Positions 50,790 to 60,590 of a DNA stretch of 64,000 nucleotides are shown in pieces. Under the pieces are notes generated by a model that did not search any database, was not told the origin of the DNA, and saw only the letters and a program-made list of their open reading frames with translations. The translations under genes were made by a program, and so were the position numbers. Position 1 is the first letter of the stretch. Each line of letters opens with the position of its first letter. Source of the stretch: Paracoccaceae bacterium (GTDB lineage: Bacteria > Pseudomonadota > Alphaproteobacteria > Rhodobacterales > Rhodobacteraceae). Location: the NCBI GenBank assembly GCA_024304985.1, contig JAMWZC010000001.1, positions 186,001 to 250,000 of the forward strand, in the 5' to 3' direction.

Positions 50790-52981
50790 TGCGGCGCGCG
50801 CCCCTGACACGGCGTCACCATCTGGCGCTGGGGTTTGCCGCCGTGCTTGGGCTGGGCCTTGCCCTGCCCCCGGCCGTGCCCCGCGCGCAGGAGAGCACCG
50901 CCGTGCCGGTGGCGGGTGCGCCGGCGCTGCTGGTGGCCGACAGCCTGCGGCTGGAGGGGCGTGACAGGCTGATCGCCGAGGGCAATGTCGAGGCGCTGTC
51001 GGGGCAGACCCGCCTCAAGGCGGCGCGGGTGATCTATGACCGCGAGACGGACCGGCTGACACTGGAAGGGCCGATCACCATCATCGAGGGCGAAAGGATC
51101 GTCGTGCTGGCCGATAGCGGCGATCTGGATGCCAGCCTTGAAAACGGCCTGTTGCGCGGGGCGCGGATGGTGCTGGACCAGCAGGTGCAGCTTGCGGCCA
51201 ACCGGATCGACCGGATCGGGGGGCGATACACGCAGCTTTACAAGACCGCAGCCACCTCGTGCCGGGTCTGCGACGATGGTTCGCCACCGCTCTGGCAGAT
51301 CCGGGCCAAGCGTGTGGTGCATGACCAGCAGGAAAAGCAGCTCTACTTCGACAATGCACAGATACGGGTGCTGGATGTGCCGATATTCTGGGTGCCGCGC
51401 CTGCGCCTGCCCGATCCGACACTGGACCGTGCCACCGGGTTCCTGATCCCGTCGCTGAAGCAGACATCCCGTCTGGGTCTTGGGGTCAAGATGCCCTATT
51501 TCGTGACCCTTGGGGATCACCGCGACCTGACCATCACACCTTATCTTTCGCCCGAAACCCGGACACTGGAGCTGCGCTATCGGCAGGCGTTCCGCACCGG
51601 GGATATCACCCTGAACGGTGCGATTTCCGACGACTCGCTGGGGCCGGACAGCCGCCGGGCCTATCTGTTCGGGACGGGGCAGTTCTCGTTGCCGCGCGAT
51701 TTCCGGTTGACCTTCGACATCGAGATGACCAGCGATGACGCTTATCTGCTGGACTACGACTATTCCGAGAAGGACCGTCTGGACAGCGCCATCGCCGTCA
51801 CCCGGACGCGGCGGGACGAATTCATTCAGGCCAGTCTGACCGGCTATCAGACCCTTCGCGCCAGTGAAAGCAATGCGACCCTGCCCACGATTATCGGCGA
51901 TCTGACCTATGAGCGGCGTTTCGTGCCGGGTCTGCTGGGGGGCGAGTTGCGCATGGGGTTGCAGGCCAACTCGCGCTATCGTTCATCCGACGATCCGACA
52001 GACGGGATCGGCCGCGACGTGTCGCGGGTGTCGGCTGATCTGTTCTGGCACCGCAACTGGGGACTGGCTTACGGGGTGCAGGCCGAGGTCAAGGGAGGCG
52101 TCTCGGTAGACGGGTTCCGCATCCTGCAGGATGACAGTTTCGGCGGAGATCTGGCCGAGGTCGTGCCCCAGACCGCGCTGACCCTGCGCTGGCCCCTGAT
52201 CAAGAGCACTGCCAGCGGGGCCACCCATCTGCTGGAGCCGGTCGCCATGCTGGGCTGGACCGGTGGCAGCCGCCGGGACCTGCCCAATGACGAAAGCACG
52301 CGGGTCGAGTTCGACGAGGGCAACCTTCTGACCCTGTCGCGCTTTCCGGCCCCGGACCGGCGCGAACGCGGTGTCGTCGCGGCCTATGGCCTCAACTGGA
52401 TGCGGCAGGGTTCCGGCGGTTTGCAGACCAACCTGACCCTTGGTCAGGTCTGGCGCGCGGATCCGGATTTCGACTTCAGCAACAGCTCCGGCCTATCCGG
52501 TCAAAGCTCCGACCTGCTGGTGGCGGGGCAGATCAAGACTGCCGACGGGGTGTCGGTTTCGGCCCGCACGCTTTATGACGGCGGATTGTCGCTGTCCAAG
52601 GCCGAGGCGCGGCTGTTGTGGCAACAGCAGGATTTCGCCTTGGGCGCCGCCTATGTCTGGTTGGGCACGGATCTGGACGAGGACCGGCTGTCGACGCAGT
52701 CAGAATGGTCTGTGGATGGCACCTACCGCATTTCGCGACACTGGACGGGATCGGCCAACGTGCGGTATGACGTGGCTCGCGACAAGACCGCCGAGGCGGG
52801 CGTGGGACTGCGGTATCGGAACGAATGTATCGAGCTGAACCTTTCCCTCTCGCGCCGCTTCACCGCATCGGCTATCGTCGAGCCATCCACGGATTTCGGC
52901 TTTACGGTCGCCATCAGGGGATTTGGCGTCGGGGATACCGACAGAAGTTATACACGGACCTGCAGGAACGCGCCGACATGA
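50789..52981 (+). CDS. lptD: LPS-assembly outer-membrane protein LptD
   Basis: 730 aa. Signal peptide about residues 1-35. An N-terminal OstA/LptA-like domain (ADSLRLEGRDRLIAEGNVEAL, RVIYDRETDRLTLEGPI) is followed by the C-terminal 26-strand barrel. A CRVC motif in TSCRVCDDGSPPLWQIRA marks the junction, as in other alphaproteobacterial LptD proteins, and another Cys lies near the C-terminus. It inserts LPS into the outer leaflet with LptE. It sits in the lptF-lptG-lptD-surA order usual for the group. Confidence 0.9.
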   Translation: MRRAPLTRRHHLALGFAAVLGLGLALPPAVPRAQESTAVPVAGAPALLVADSLRLEGRDRLIAEGNVEALSGQTRLKAARVIYDRETDRLTLEGPITIIEGERIVVLADSGDLDASLENGLLRGARMVLDQQVQLAANRIDRIGGRYTQLYKTAATSCRVCDDGSPPLWQIRAKRVVHDQQEKQLYFDNAQIRVLDVPIFWVPRLRLPDPTLDRATGFLIPSLKQTSRLGLGVKMPYFVTLGDHRDLTITPYLSPETRTLELRYRQAFRTGDITLNGAISDDSLGPDSRRAYLFGTGQFSLPRDFRLTFDIEMTSDDAYLLDYDYSEKDRLDSAIAVTRTRRDEFIQASLTGYQTLRASESNATLPTIIGDLTYERRFVPGLLGGELRMGLQANSRYRSSDDPTDGIGRDVSRVSADLFWHRNWGLAYGVQAEVKGGVSVDGFRILQDDSFGGDLAEVVPQTALTLRWPLIKSTASGATHLLEPVAMLGWTGGSRRDLPNDESTRVEFDEGNLLTLSRFPAPDRRERGVVAAYGLNWMRQGSGGLQTNLTLGQVWRADPDFDFSNSSGLSGQSSDLLVAGQIKTADGVSVSARTLYDGGLSLSKAEARLLWQQQDFALGAAYVWLGTDLDEDRLSTQSEWSVDGTYRISRHWTGSANVRYDVARDKTAEAGVGLRYRNECIELNLSLSRRFTASAIVEPSTDFGFTVAIRGFGVGDTDRSYTRTCRNAPT

Positions 52982-54213
52982 TACAGAAGACCCGCCCTGT
53001 CCTTTTCGCCCTTCTCGCGCTGTTGGGCGTGCTGGCCCAGCCACTGTCCACGCAGGCGCAGGGGTTGTTTGCGCCGGTGGCCACGGTCGATGATCAGGTG
53101 GTCACCCGCTACGAGGTCGAGCAGCGCATCGCCTTGCTGCGCGTGTTGCGGGCGCAGGGCAACCTTGAGGAACTGGCCCGCCAGCAGTTGATCGAGGATC
53201 GCGTCAAGATGGCGGCGGCCGGCAACGCCGGGATCGAGATCACCGACGAAGCGATCATCGAGGGGATGACCGAATTCGCCTCTCGCGCCGACCTGTCGCG
53301 TGAAGAGTTCCTGCGCGCACTGGGCGGGGCCGGTGTGGCCGAGCAGACCTTCCGCGATTTCATCATCGCGGCCCTTGGCTGGCGTGATCTGGTGCGCGCC
53401 CGTTTCGTGCCGCGTGTCCGCATCACCGATGCGGATGTCGACAAGGCGCTGAGCGTGCTGACAGGTGGCAGCACGGTGCGCGTTCTTCTGTCCGAGATCA
53501 TTCTGGCCGCCCCGCCGCAGCAGGCCGCGGCAGCGCAGGAATTGGCCGAGGATCTGAGTCAGATCACCTCGATCGACCAATTCTCGGCCGAGGCGCGCCG
53601 CGTGTCGGCAACGCAGACCCGCGAAAATGGTGGACGGCTGGACTGGATGCCGATCACCAACCTGCCGGAACAGCTTCGCCCGGTGATCCTTGGGCTGTCG
53701 GTCGGCGAGGTCACGCAACCGATCCCGCTTGACGGGGCCATCGCCCTGTTCCAGTTGCGCGGCATTCAGGAAACCGGCGCAAGCACGCCCGAATTCTCGG
53801 CCATCGACTATGCCGCCTATTACCTGGCCGGTGGCCGGACGGAGGCCAATCTGGCCGAAGCTGCGCGCATCCGGGCGTCGGTGGACACCTGCGACGATCT
53901 TTACGGTCTGGCCAAAGGGCAACCGCCCGAACTGCTGGAGCGCAACGCTGCTGCCCCGGCCGATCTGCCGCGCGATATCGCGTTGGAACTGGCCAAGCTG
54001 GACCGGGGCGAGATCTCGGCCAACCTGACCCGGCCCGCTGCGGACGGGTCCGAAGCGCTGATGGTGCTGATGCTGTGCGGACGCACCGCTGCGGGGGCCG
54101 AGAATGCCTCGCGCGAGCAGATCACCGCGCAGTTGCGGAACCAGCGGCTTGAGGCCTATGCGCGCGGCTATCTTGCGCAGCTTGTCTCTGATGCGCGCAT
54201 CGTCGAGCAATGA
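52978..54213 (+). CDS. surA: SurA-like periplasmic peptidyl-prolyl isomerase/chaperone
   Basis: 411 aa from the ATG at 52978 (overlapping the lptD stop, ATGA). Signal peptide about residues 1-28. The SurA N-terminal core (ATVDDQVVTRYEVEQRIALL, EELARQQLIEDRVKMAAA) is followed by a parvulin-like segment (RENGGRLDWMPITNLPEQLRPV). It escorts outer-membrane proteins, including LptD, through the periplasm. The second parvulin domain is reduced compared with the enterobacterial protein, as usual for alphaproteobacteria. Confidence 0.85.
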   Translation: MIQKTRPVLFALLALLGVLAQPLSTQAQGLFAPVATVDDQVVTRYEVEQRIALLRVLRAQGNLEELARQQLIEDRVKMAAAGNAGIEITDEAIIEGMTEFASRADLSREEFLRALGGAGVAEQTFRDFIIAALGWRDLVRARFVPRVRITDADVDKALSVLTGGSTVRVLLSEIILAAPPQQAAAAQELAEDLSQITSIDQFSAEARRVSATQTRENGGRLDWMPITNLPEQLRPVILGLSVGEVTQPIPLDGAIALFQLRGIQETGASTPEFSAIDYAAYYLAGGRTEANLAEAARIRASVDTCDDLYGLAKGQPPELLERNAAAPADLPRDIALELAKLDRGEISANLTRPAADGSEALMVLMLCGRTAAGAENASREQITAQLRNQRLEAYARGYLAQLVSDARIVEQ

Positions 54214-55184
54214 GCGCACCCATCGCGCTGAGTTGCGGTGAGCCGTCAGGGGTCGGACCGGAAATCGCGGCCAAGGCTTGGGCCGCGTTGCGTGACAGCT
54301 TGCCCTTTGTCTATATCGGGGATCCGCGCCACCTGCCTGCGGGCACCGCTGTCGCTGTGATCGAGGATATGGCGCAGGCGCGGGCCGTCAGTGCCACGGC
54401 TTTGCCGGTGCTGCATCTGCCCTTTGCCGCATTGGCGCGGCCCGGGAAGCCTGATCCCGCCAATGCCCAGGGTGTGATCGCCTCCATCGCCCGCGCGGTG
54501 AATCTGGTGCAAACGGGGGCGGCTCGGGCGCTGTGCACCGCGCCGATCCACAAGAAGGCGCTGAAGGATGGTGCGGATTTCGCCTATCCGGGGCATACCG
54601 AATATCTGGCGGCTCTGGCCGGGGTTGACCGGGTGGTGATGATGCTGGCCTGCGAGGCGCTGCGCGTGGTGCCCGTCACGATCCATATCCCGCTGGCCGA
54701 AGTGCCCGAGGCCCTGACGGCGGCCTTGCTGACCGATACGATCCTGATCACCCATGCCGCCTTGCGCCGCGATTTCGGGCTGACCGCGCCACGCCTTGCC
54801 GTGGCTGGGCTGAATCCGCATGCCGGAGAAGGCGGCGCGATGGGACAGGAAGAGATCGAAATGATCATCCCCGTGCTGGAGGCGTTGCGCGCCGAGGGTC
54901 TGGATATCGCGGGGCCTCTGTCCGCTGACACGATGTTCCACCCGGCGGCGCGAGCCCGCTATGACGCGGCGATCTGCATGTATCACGATCAGGCGCTGAT
55001 CCCGATCAAGACGCTGGATTTCGCAGGCGGGGTGAATGTCACGCTGGGCCTGCCGTTCATCCGCACCTCGCCGGATCATGGCACGGCCTTCGATATCGCA
55101 GGACAGGGGATTGCCGATCCCTCATCGCTGATCGCCGCGCTGAAGATGGCGGATGTCATGGCCGGGGCACGTGGTCTGTCATGA
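54210..55184 (+). CDS. pdxA: 4-hydroxythreonine-4-phosphate dehydrogenase
   Basis: 324 aa. Family motifs [36 protein letters not shown] and [24 protein letters not shown] contain the metal-binding His residues. It oxidises 4-phosphohydroxy-L-threonine with NAD in pyridoxal-phosphate synthesis. The ATG overlaps the surA stop (ATGA). Its neighbours surA and rsmA are the standard partners. Confidence 0.95.
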   Translation: MSAPIALSCGEPSGVGPEIAAKAWAALRDSLPFVYIGDPRHLPAGTAVAVIEDMAQARAVSATALPVLHLPFAALARPGKPDPANAQGVIASIARAVNLVQTGAARALCTAPIHKKALKDGADFAYPGHTEYLAALAGVDRVVMMLACEALRVVPVTIHIPLAEVPEALTAALLTDTILITHAALRRDFGLTAPRLAVAGLNPHAGEGGAMGQEEIEMIIPVLEALRAEGLDIAGPLSADTMFHPAARARYDAAICMYHDQALIPIKTLDFAGGVNVTLGLPFIRTSPDHGTAFDIAGQGIADPSSLIAALKMADVMAGARGLS

Positions 55185-55206
55185 GTATTTGTGGAACGGT
55201 GAAGCC

Positions 55207-56052
55207 ATGAGCGGGATCGACAATCTTCCGCCGTTGCGGCAGGTGATCGAAACCCATGAGATCGCCGCGAAAAAGGCCTTGGGGCAGAATTTCCTGCTGG
55301 ATCTGAACCTGACCGCCAAGATCGCGCGGGCGGCGGGTGACCTGACGGGCTGCGATGTGCTGGAGGTGGGCCCGGGCCCCGGCGGGCTGACCCGTGGTCT
55401 GCTGGCGGAGGGCGCGCGGCATGTGCTGGCCATCGAGAAGGACCCGCGCTGCATTCCCGCGCTGGAGGAGATAGCCGCCGCCTATCCGGGCCGCCTGAGC
55501 GTGGTGCTGGGCGACGCGCTGGAGGTCGATCCGCTGGCGCATCTGACGCCGCCGATCCGGGTGGCCGCGAACCTACCCTATAACGTGGGCACGGAATTGC
55601 TGATCCGCTGGCTGACACCGCCCACATGGCCGCCCTTCTGGGACAGCCTGACCCTGATGTTCCAGCGCGAGGTGGCCGAGCGGATCGTGGCGCAGCCCGG
55701 TGGCAAGGCTTACGGGCGTCTGGCTTTGCTGGCACAATGGCGCTGCACCGCGCGGATCGTGATGAACCTGCCTCCCGAGGCGTTCACACCGCCGCCCAAG
55801 GTTTCCAGCGCCGTGGTGCATCTGACCGCCCTGCCCGCACCGCGCTATCCCGCCGATGCGCGTGTTCTGGAACAGGTGATCGCCACGGCCTTCAACCAAA
55901 GGCGCAAGATGATGCGCGCGGCCTGCAAGGGTCTGGTGCCGGATTTGGAGGATCATCTGATCGCCGCCGGGATCAAGCCCACCGAACGGGCCGAAACCGT
56001 GGGTCTGGAGCAGTTCTGCGCGTTGGCCCGGTCGGTCAAGGCCGCGCGCTGA
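55207..56052 (+). CDS. rsmA: 16S rRNA (adenine1518/1519-N6) dimethyltransferase
   Basis: 281 aa from the ATG at 55207 (GGTGAAG upstream). [11 protein letters not shown], the SAM-binding [16 protein letters not shown] and the catalytic NLPYNVG (motif IV) are present. It dimethylates two adenines in helix 45 during 30S maturation. It is the last gene of the lpt/surA/pdxA operon and is followed by a terminator. Also known as KsgA. Confidence 0.95.
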   Translation: MSGIDNLPPLRQVIETHEIAAKKALGQNFLLDLNLTAKIARAAGDLTGCDVLEVGPGPGGLTRGLLAEGARHVLAIEKDPRCIPALEEIAAAYPGRLSVVLGDALEVDPLAHLTPPIRVAANLPYNVGTELLIRWLTPPTWPPFWDSLTLMFQREVAERIVAQPGGKAYGRLALLAQWRCTARIVMNLPPEAFTPPPKVSSAVVHLTALPAPRYPADARVLEQVIATAFNQRRKMMRAACKGLVPDLEDHLIAAGIKPTERAETVGLEQFCALARSVKAAR

Positions 56053-56074
56053 TCCTGCGACAGGAAACGCAAAA

Positions 56075-56101
56075 GGCGCGCCCTTTGCGGGGCGCGCCTT
56101 T
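56075..56101. terminator. Rho-independent terminator after rsmA
   Basis: GGCGCGCCC/GGGCGCGCC with a 6-nt loop, AAAA on the left and TTT on the right. It serves rsmA and probably the convergent DUF4167 gene. Confidence 0.75.
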
Positions 56102-56135
56102 GCTGTTTCGCCATCCCGGTCCGGGGACCGTTGCC

Positions 56136-56963
56136 TTATTCGGCGGCTTCCGGTGTTCCGGGCGTGTCATCCGTGCCCAGACTGGCCTCACGCGGTTTGC
56201 GCGGCGCGCGGGTGCGGGGCTTCGGCTTGGGCTTCTCGCTCGCCTCGGCCTGCTCGCGGGGTGCGGCCTCACGGGGTTCGGCGTCGCGGGGTTCTGACGG
56301 GGTGCGCGGTTGAGACTTGGCACGCGGCTCCGATTTGGGGCGCGGCGCGGGCTTGGCGGGCACGTCCTCGGACCGGCTTTCCGGTGTTTCGACCAGACCG
56401 CTGTCGCCGCCAAGGTCCAAGACGTCTGGCTGCGGGGTGTCGCGGCGCTGATCCGATCCGCGCTCACTCGCGTCATGATCCTGACGGGCTGGGCGTTCGC
56501 GATTCTGGTCGCGGTTGCCCTGCTCACGGTTGTCGCGATTGCCGCCGTCACGGTTGCCGTTGTCACGGGTCTGCTCGCGCGGTTGGTCGCGGCCCTGATC
56601 CCGGTTCTGATCGCGCTGCCCCTGCTGGCCTTGCTGACCCTGGCCCTGATCGCGTTCGGATTGACGGTCGCGGTTCTCGCGTTCCTGCTGTTCGCGCCGC
56701 TGGTCGATCTCGCGCTGGGCTTCGGCCAGAAGGCGCAGATAATGTTCGGCGTGCTGCTGGAAATTCTCCATCGCCACGCGGTCATTGCTCAACTGGGCGT
56801 CGCGGGCCAGTTGATTGTATTTGTCGATGATCTGCTGCGGCGTGCCGCGCACCTTGCCTTCGGGACCAGAGCTGTCGAACACACGGTTGATGATGTTCCC
56901 GACACTGCGGTTAGGGGCATTGTTGCGGCCCGACTTGCGCGACCTGGATTTGGATGATCTCAT
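56136..56963 (-). CDS. DUF4167 protein with long disordered charged region
   Basis: 275 aa from the ATG at 56963. Residues about 1-75 are the DUF4167 domain (SVGNIINRVFDSSGPEGKVR, QQIIDKYNQLARDA, AENFQQHAEHYLRLL-like helix). Residues 80-190 are dominated by Arg, Asp, Gln, Asn and Gly in short degenerate repeats (RDQGRDQ-type), and the tail is Pro/Lys/Glu-rich. This architecture is restricted to alphaproteobacteria and suggests RNA binding or phase separation. It is placed next to prmC-prfA, as in relatives. Exact function unknown. Confidence 0.8.
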   Translation of the reverse strand: MRSSKSRSRKSGRNNAPNRSVGNIINRVFDSSGPEGKVRGTPQQIIDKYNQLARDAQLSNDRVAMENFQQHAEHYLRLLAEAQREIDQRREQQERENRDRQSERDQGQGQQGQQGQRDQNRDQGRDQPREQTRDNGNRDGGNRDNREQGNRDQNRERPARQDHDASERGSDQRRDTPQPDVLDLGGDSGLVETPESRSEDVPAKPAPRPKSEPRAKSQPRTPSEPRDAEPREAAPREQAEASEKPKPKPRTRAPRKPREASLGTDDTPGTPEAAE

Positions 56964-57160
56964 CTGTAGCAGTCCAGCCTTCGTCTTCTGGCTTCGTGCG
57001 ACCCGTTTCACGCCTCTTGCGCTCTGACTTAATTCCGGATCCACGACATTTTTGGCTTGGCGTCGCGCGTGACCGCAAAGATGCGTCAAGCAGCGCGACA
57101 TGACCTGAGTAAACATGACAGAGCGTCCAAGACAAGAGGAAAGCGGAAAGTTCTGCCGAA

Positions 57161-58033
57161 TTATCCGTAATTTCGTGTCATTTCAGCCAGATCGGCAAAG
57201 TCCCGCGCGCAGATGACGCGGTCGCGCCCTTCCAGATCCCGGATCAGGCGCAGATCGCGCCAGCCGGCGGCGCGAAAGATCGCTGTCACATCCGCGCCCT
57301 GTTGCCAGCCGATCTCGAGGATGACCCGGCCGTCTTTGGCCAGAAATGCGGGGGCTTGCGCCGCTATGACGCGGTAAGGCTCCAGCCCGTCTCCTCCGGG
57401 GCTGAGGGCGATGGCCGGATCGTGCAGGTGCACTTCGGGTGAGAGATATGGCAGTTCGTCCGCCGCGATATAGGGGGGATTCGACAGGATCAGGTCGAAT
57501 GACCCTGTCACAGCTGCAAACCAGTCAGACAGGATCAGCTCCAGCCGGTCGGCCACACCGATCGATTGCGCGTTGGCGCCTGCGACTGCCAGGGCCGGGG
57601 CGCTGAGATCGGTGGCCGTGCCGATGGCCTCAGCCCATTCGGCCAGCAAGGTCACGGCGATGGCGCCGCTGCCGGTGCCCAGATCCAGCAAGCGGGCTGG
57701 CGCGGGGCCATCAAGGGCAGCAGCGATCAGCGTTTCGGTGTCGGGGCGCGGGTCCAGCACATCGGGGGTCACGGTGAAGGTCCGGCCCCAGAACTGCCGC
57801 TGTCCGATGATCCGCGTCACGGGTTCACGGGCGATGCGGCGCGCCAGCGCTTGCTTCAGCGCGCCCTCGGCCTCGGACGGGAGCGGATCGGGACCCATCA
57901 GGATCAGCCGGCCCCGCGTCACACCCAGCACATGCGCCAGAAGATGGCGCGCATCGCTGCCCGCATCCGGGATACCGGCGGCAGACAAGGCTTGCATGGC
58001 CGCGCGCAGGGATTGATCGACGGTGCGGCTCAT
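57161..58033 (-). CDS. prmC: Release-factor glutamine methyltransferase
   Basis: 290 aa. [16 protein letters not shown] is the SAM site and [13 protein letters not shown] the catalytic NPPY motif. The N-terminal helical domain precedes them. It methylates the Gln of the GGQ loop of RF1/RF2. The start overlaps the prfA stop by 4 bases, so enzyme and substrate are co-translated. Confidence 0.95.
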   Translation of the reverse strand: MSRTVDQSLRAAMQALSAAGIPDAGSDARHLLAHVLGVTRGRLILMGPDPLPSEAEGALKQALARRIAREPVTRIIGQRQFWGRTFTVTPDVLDPRPDTETLIAAALDGPAPARLLDLGTGSGAIAVTLLAEWAEAIGTATDLSAPALAVAGANAQSIGVADRLELILSDWFAAVTGSFDLILSNPPYIAADELPYLSPEVHLHDPAIALSPGGDGLEPYRVIAAQAPAFLAKDGRVILEIGWQQGADVTAIFRAAGWRDLRLIRDLEGRDRVICARDFADLAEMTRNYG

Positions 58034-59079
58034 CCCTCCATCTCGGCCAGAAGGCCCGCCTGATGCTCGGCGATCAGGGCGTCGATGACCTCGTCCAGAT
58101 CGCCTTGCATGATCTGGTCCAGCCGGTAGAGGGTCAGGTTGATCCGGTGGTCGGTCATGCGCCCCTGCGGGAAATTGTAGGTGCGGATCCGTTCGCTGCG
58201 ATCGCCCGAGCCGACCTGACTTTTGCGGTCGGCGGCGCGGGCATTGGCGGCCTTCTGCCGCTCCATGTCGAACAGTCGGGCACGCAGCACGCCCATCGCG
58301 ATCTCGCGGTTGCGGTGTTGGGATTTTTCAGAGCTGGTGACGACGATGCCGCTGGGAATATGCGTGATCCGCACAGCCGAATCTGTGGTGTTCACATGCT
58401 GGCCGCCTGCACCCGAGGACCGCATCGTGTCGATGCGGATATCGTTCGGGTCGACGGTGATATCCACCTCCTCGGCCTCGGGGAGGACGGCGACGGTCGC
58501 GGCAGAGGTATGGATGCGCCCACCGCTTTCGGTGGTGGGGACACGCTGGACACGGTGGACGCCGCTTTCGAACTTGAGTCGGGCAAAGACCCCCTCGCCG
58601 GCAATGCGGGCCACGACTTCGCGGATGCCGCCAAGTTCAGTCTCTTGCAGCTCGATGATCTGAAAGGTCCATCCCCGCGCTTCCGCGTAACGTTGATACA
58701 TGCGCAACAGATCGCCGGCAAAGAGCGCCGCCTCGTCGCCACCTGTGCCGGGGCGGATTTCGATCATCGCGGGGCGGGAGTCGGCCGCATCATGCGGGAG
58801 CAACGACAGTTGCAGCGCGCGCTCCACTTCGGGCAGACGCGCTCGCAGTTGCGGCAGTTCCTCCTCGGCAAGGCTGCGCATTTCGGGATCCGACAACAGC
58901 GCCTCGACCTCGGCCAGATCGCGGCGCAGGGCCCGCCAGAGGTCGATCTGAGCCACGACGGGGCGCAATTCGGCATATTCCCGCCCCAGGGCAGCGATAT
59001 CACCGCCACCTTGCGCCATTTTGGCCTCCAGAAACTGGAAACGCTGTGTGATCTGGTCAAGTTTGTCTGCGGAAATCAT
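58030..59079 (-). CDS. prfA: Peptide chain release factor 1
   Basis: 349 aa from the ATG at 59079 (a longer frame upstream is not supported). The GGQ catalytic loop is GAGGQHVN (Gln227) and the stop-codon recognition tripeptide is PTT (181-183), within the PxT type of RF1. It terminates translation at UAA and UAG. It overlaps prmC by 4 bases. Confidence 0.95.
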   Translation of the reverse strand: MISADKLDQITQRFQFLEAKMAQGGGDIAALGREYAELRPVVAQIDLWRALRRDLAEVEALLSDPEMRSLAEEELPQLRARLPEVERALQLSLLPHDAADSRPAMIEIRPGTGGDEAALFAGDLLRMYQRYAEARGWTFQIIELQETELGGIREVVARIAGEGVFARLKFESGVHRVQRVPTTESGGRIHTSAATVAVLPEAEEVDITVDPNDIRIDTMRSSGAGGQHVNTTDSAVRITHIPSGIVVTSSEKSQHRNREIAMGVLRARLFDMERQKAANARAADRKSQVGSGDRSERIRTYNFPQGRMTDHRINLTLYRLDQIMQGDLDEVIDALIAEHQAGLLAEMEG

Positions 59080-59122
59080 CCCGCTTCTCTTGCCGAAAGG
59101 CCCGGTCTGGTCAAGAGCGGGG

Positions 59123-59533
59123 TCATGTCTTCTCTGCTGCGAGTGCGGCAACCCATCCTTCGACCCGCGCGCGGTTCACGCCCATGTCGGACGAGCCAAA
59201 CCGCAGACGCCCGTGGATGACGATCGCCCCTGGCCGGGCCTCGACCGTGGTGAAATCGGGAAACCCCCAGAGGCGTGAGCGGGTGATATAGGTCACCATG
59301 CCGCTTTCGGGACTGCCCGCCAGAAGGGTCGTGCGCGGGGTGGCGCGGATGATGCGGTCCAGCCGGGCCATGTCGCCGGGAGAAGCCGGGACCGTGCGGA
59401 TCGCGGCCCCCGCGAAATCGCGATTGCCCGCATCGCCGATGCTCACATGCCAGCGGGCCGGGTCCGACGGCGCAAGTCTGACCCAGAGGCCGAATCCCAG
59501 CACGGCCAGCAGGACCAGAGACAAAAGTTTCAT
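59123..59533 (-). CDS. DUF1499 small lipoprotein-like protein
   Basis: 136 aa. A hydrophobic N-terminus (about residues 2-20) is followed by the DUF1499 pattern: [43 protein letters not shown] and [15 protein letters not shown]. No lipobox cysteine is present, so it is probably a membrane-anchored or secreted protein. Function unknown. It starts 22 bp after the agmatinase-type gene and may be co-transcribed. Confidence 0.75.
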   Translation of the reverse strand: MKLLSLVLLAVLGFGLWVRLAPSDPARWHVSIGDAGNRDFAGAAIRTVPASPGDMARLDRIIRATPRTTLLAGSPESGMVTYITRSRLWGFPDFTTVEARPGAIVIHGRLRFGSSDMGVNRARVEGWVAALAAEKT

Positions 59534-59555
59534 CGCCTCACCCTTTCATCGTTCC

Positions 59556-60536
59556 TCAAATACTCACGTCATGCCCTTGACGCCGGGTCCAGCCCCAGAG
59601 GGCAATCAACTCCATCGCCACATGCGCCCCCGCGATGGCCGTGGCTCCGGTGGTGTCATAGGGGGGCGAAACTTCGACCACATCGCCGCCCACAAGATTG
59701 ATCCCCGCCAGATCGCGCAGGATCGCCGCAGCTTGCCAGCTGTGCAGACCACCCCAGACCGGCGTGCCGGTGCCGGGGGCAAAGGCGGGGTCCAGCGCGT
59801 CGATGTCGAAGGTCAGGTAGACGGGGTTGTCGCCCACCACCTCGCGCACTTGCTTGGCCACGGCGGCGGGGCCGTCCTGATGCACGCGGCGGGCGTCGAT
59901 ATAGGGCATCCCCAGATAGTCGTCGCATTCGGTGCGGATGCCGATCTGGATCGACCGGGTGGGATCCACCACGCCCGATTTCACCGCCTTGTACATGAAG
60001 GTGCCGTGGTCGATCCGGCTCATGTCGTCATCGGCCCAAAGGTCGGAATGGGCATCGAACTGGATCACGGACAGAGGCCCGTATTTCTCGGCATAGGCTT
60101 GCAGGATGGGCAAAGTGCAATAGTGATCGCCGCCCAGCGTCACCGTCGCCGGCCCTGCGGTCAGAATGGTGCGCAGATGCTGTCGCAAGGCTTCGGGGAA
60201 ATCGCTGACGCGGGCATAGTCGAAGGCAAGATCGCCGTAATCCACGATGCTGAACCGTTCCAACGGGTCATAGCCCCAGCCATAGGGCGGGTCATAGGGT
60301 TGCAGGCAGCTTGCCTCGCGGATGGCGCGGGGGCCGAAGCGTGTGCCGGGGCGATGGGTCACGGCCTGATCGAAAGGCACGCCGGTCACCACCAGATCAA
60401 CACCGGTCAGGTCCTTTGTATAGCGGCGACGCAGAAAAGACGTGGCCCCGCCAAAGGCGTTCTCAAAGCTCAATCCGCGCAAGCTTTTGCGTGTAAAGGC
60501 TTGATCAACCTGTGTCTTTGCGTCTTCCAGCGCCAT
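59556..60536 (-). CDS. speB: Agmatinase-type ureohydrolase
   Basis: 326 aa. The dimanganese site is complete: His138 in GGDHYC, Asp161/His163/Asp165 in FDAHSDLW, and Asp244/Asp246 in FDIDALDP. The motif DPAFAPGTGTPVWGG after it favours agmatinase over arginase, but guanidinobutyrase or guanidinopropionase cannot be excluded. It would yield putrescine and urea. It is upstream of the DUF1499 gene on the same strand. Confidence 0.85.
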   Translation of the reverse strand: MALEDAKTQVDQAFTRKSLRGLSFENAFGGATSFLRRRYTKDLTGVDLVVTGVPFDQAVTHRPGTRFGPRAIREASCLQPYDPPYGWGYDPLERFSIVDYGDLAFDYARVSDFPEALRQHLRTILTAGPATVTLGGDHYCTLPILQAYAEKYGPLSVIQFDAHSDLWADDDMSRIDHGTFMYKAVKSGVVDPTRSIQIGIRTECDDYLGMPYIDARRVHQDGPAAVAKQVREVVGDNPVYLTFDIDALDPAFAPGTGTPVWGGLHSWQAAAILRDLAGINLVGGDVVEVSPPYDTTGATAIAGAHVAMELIALWGWTRRQGHDVSI

Positions 60537-60590
60537 TGCATACTCCGTTGAAATGATCTTGCGGCAAGGCCCCGGAGGGCGGCTGCCCGG

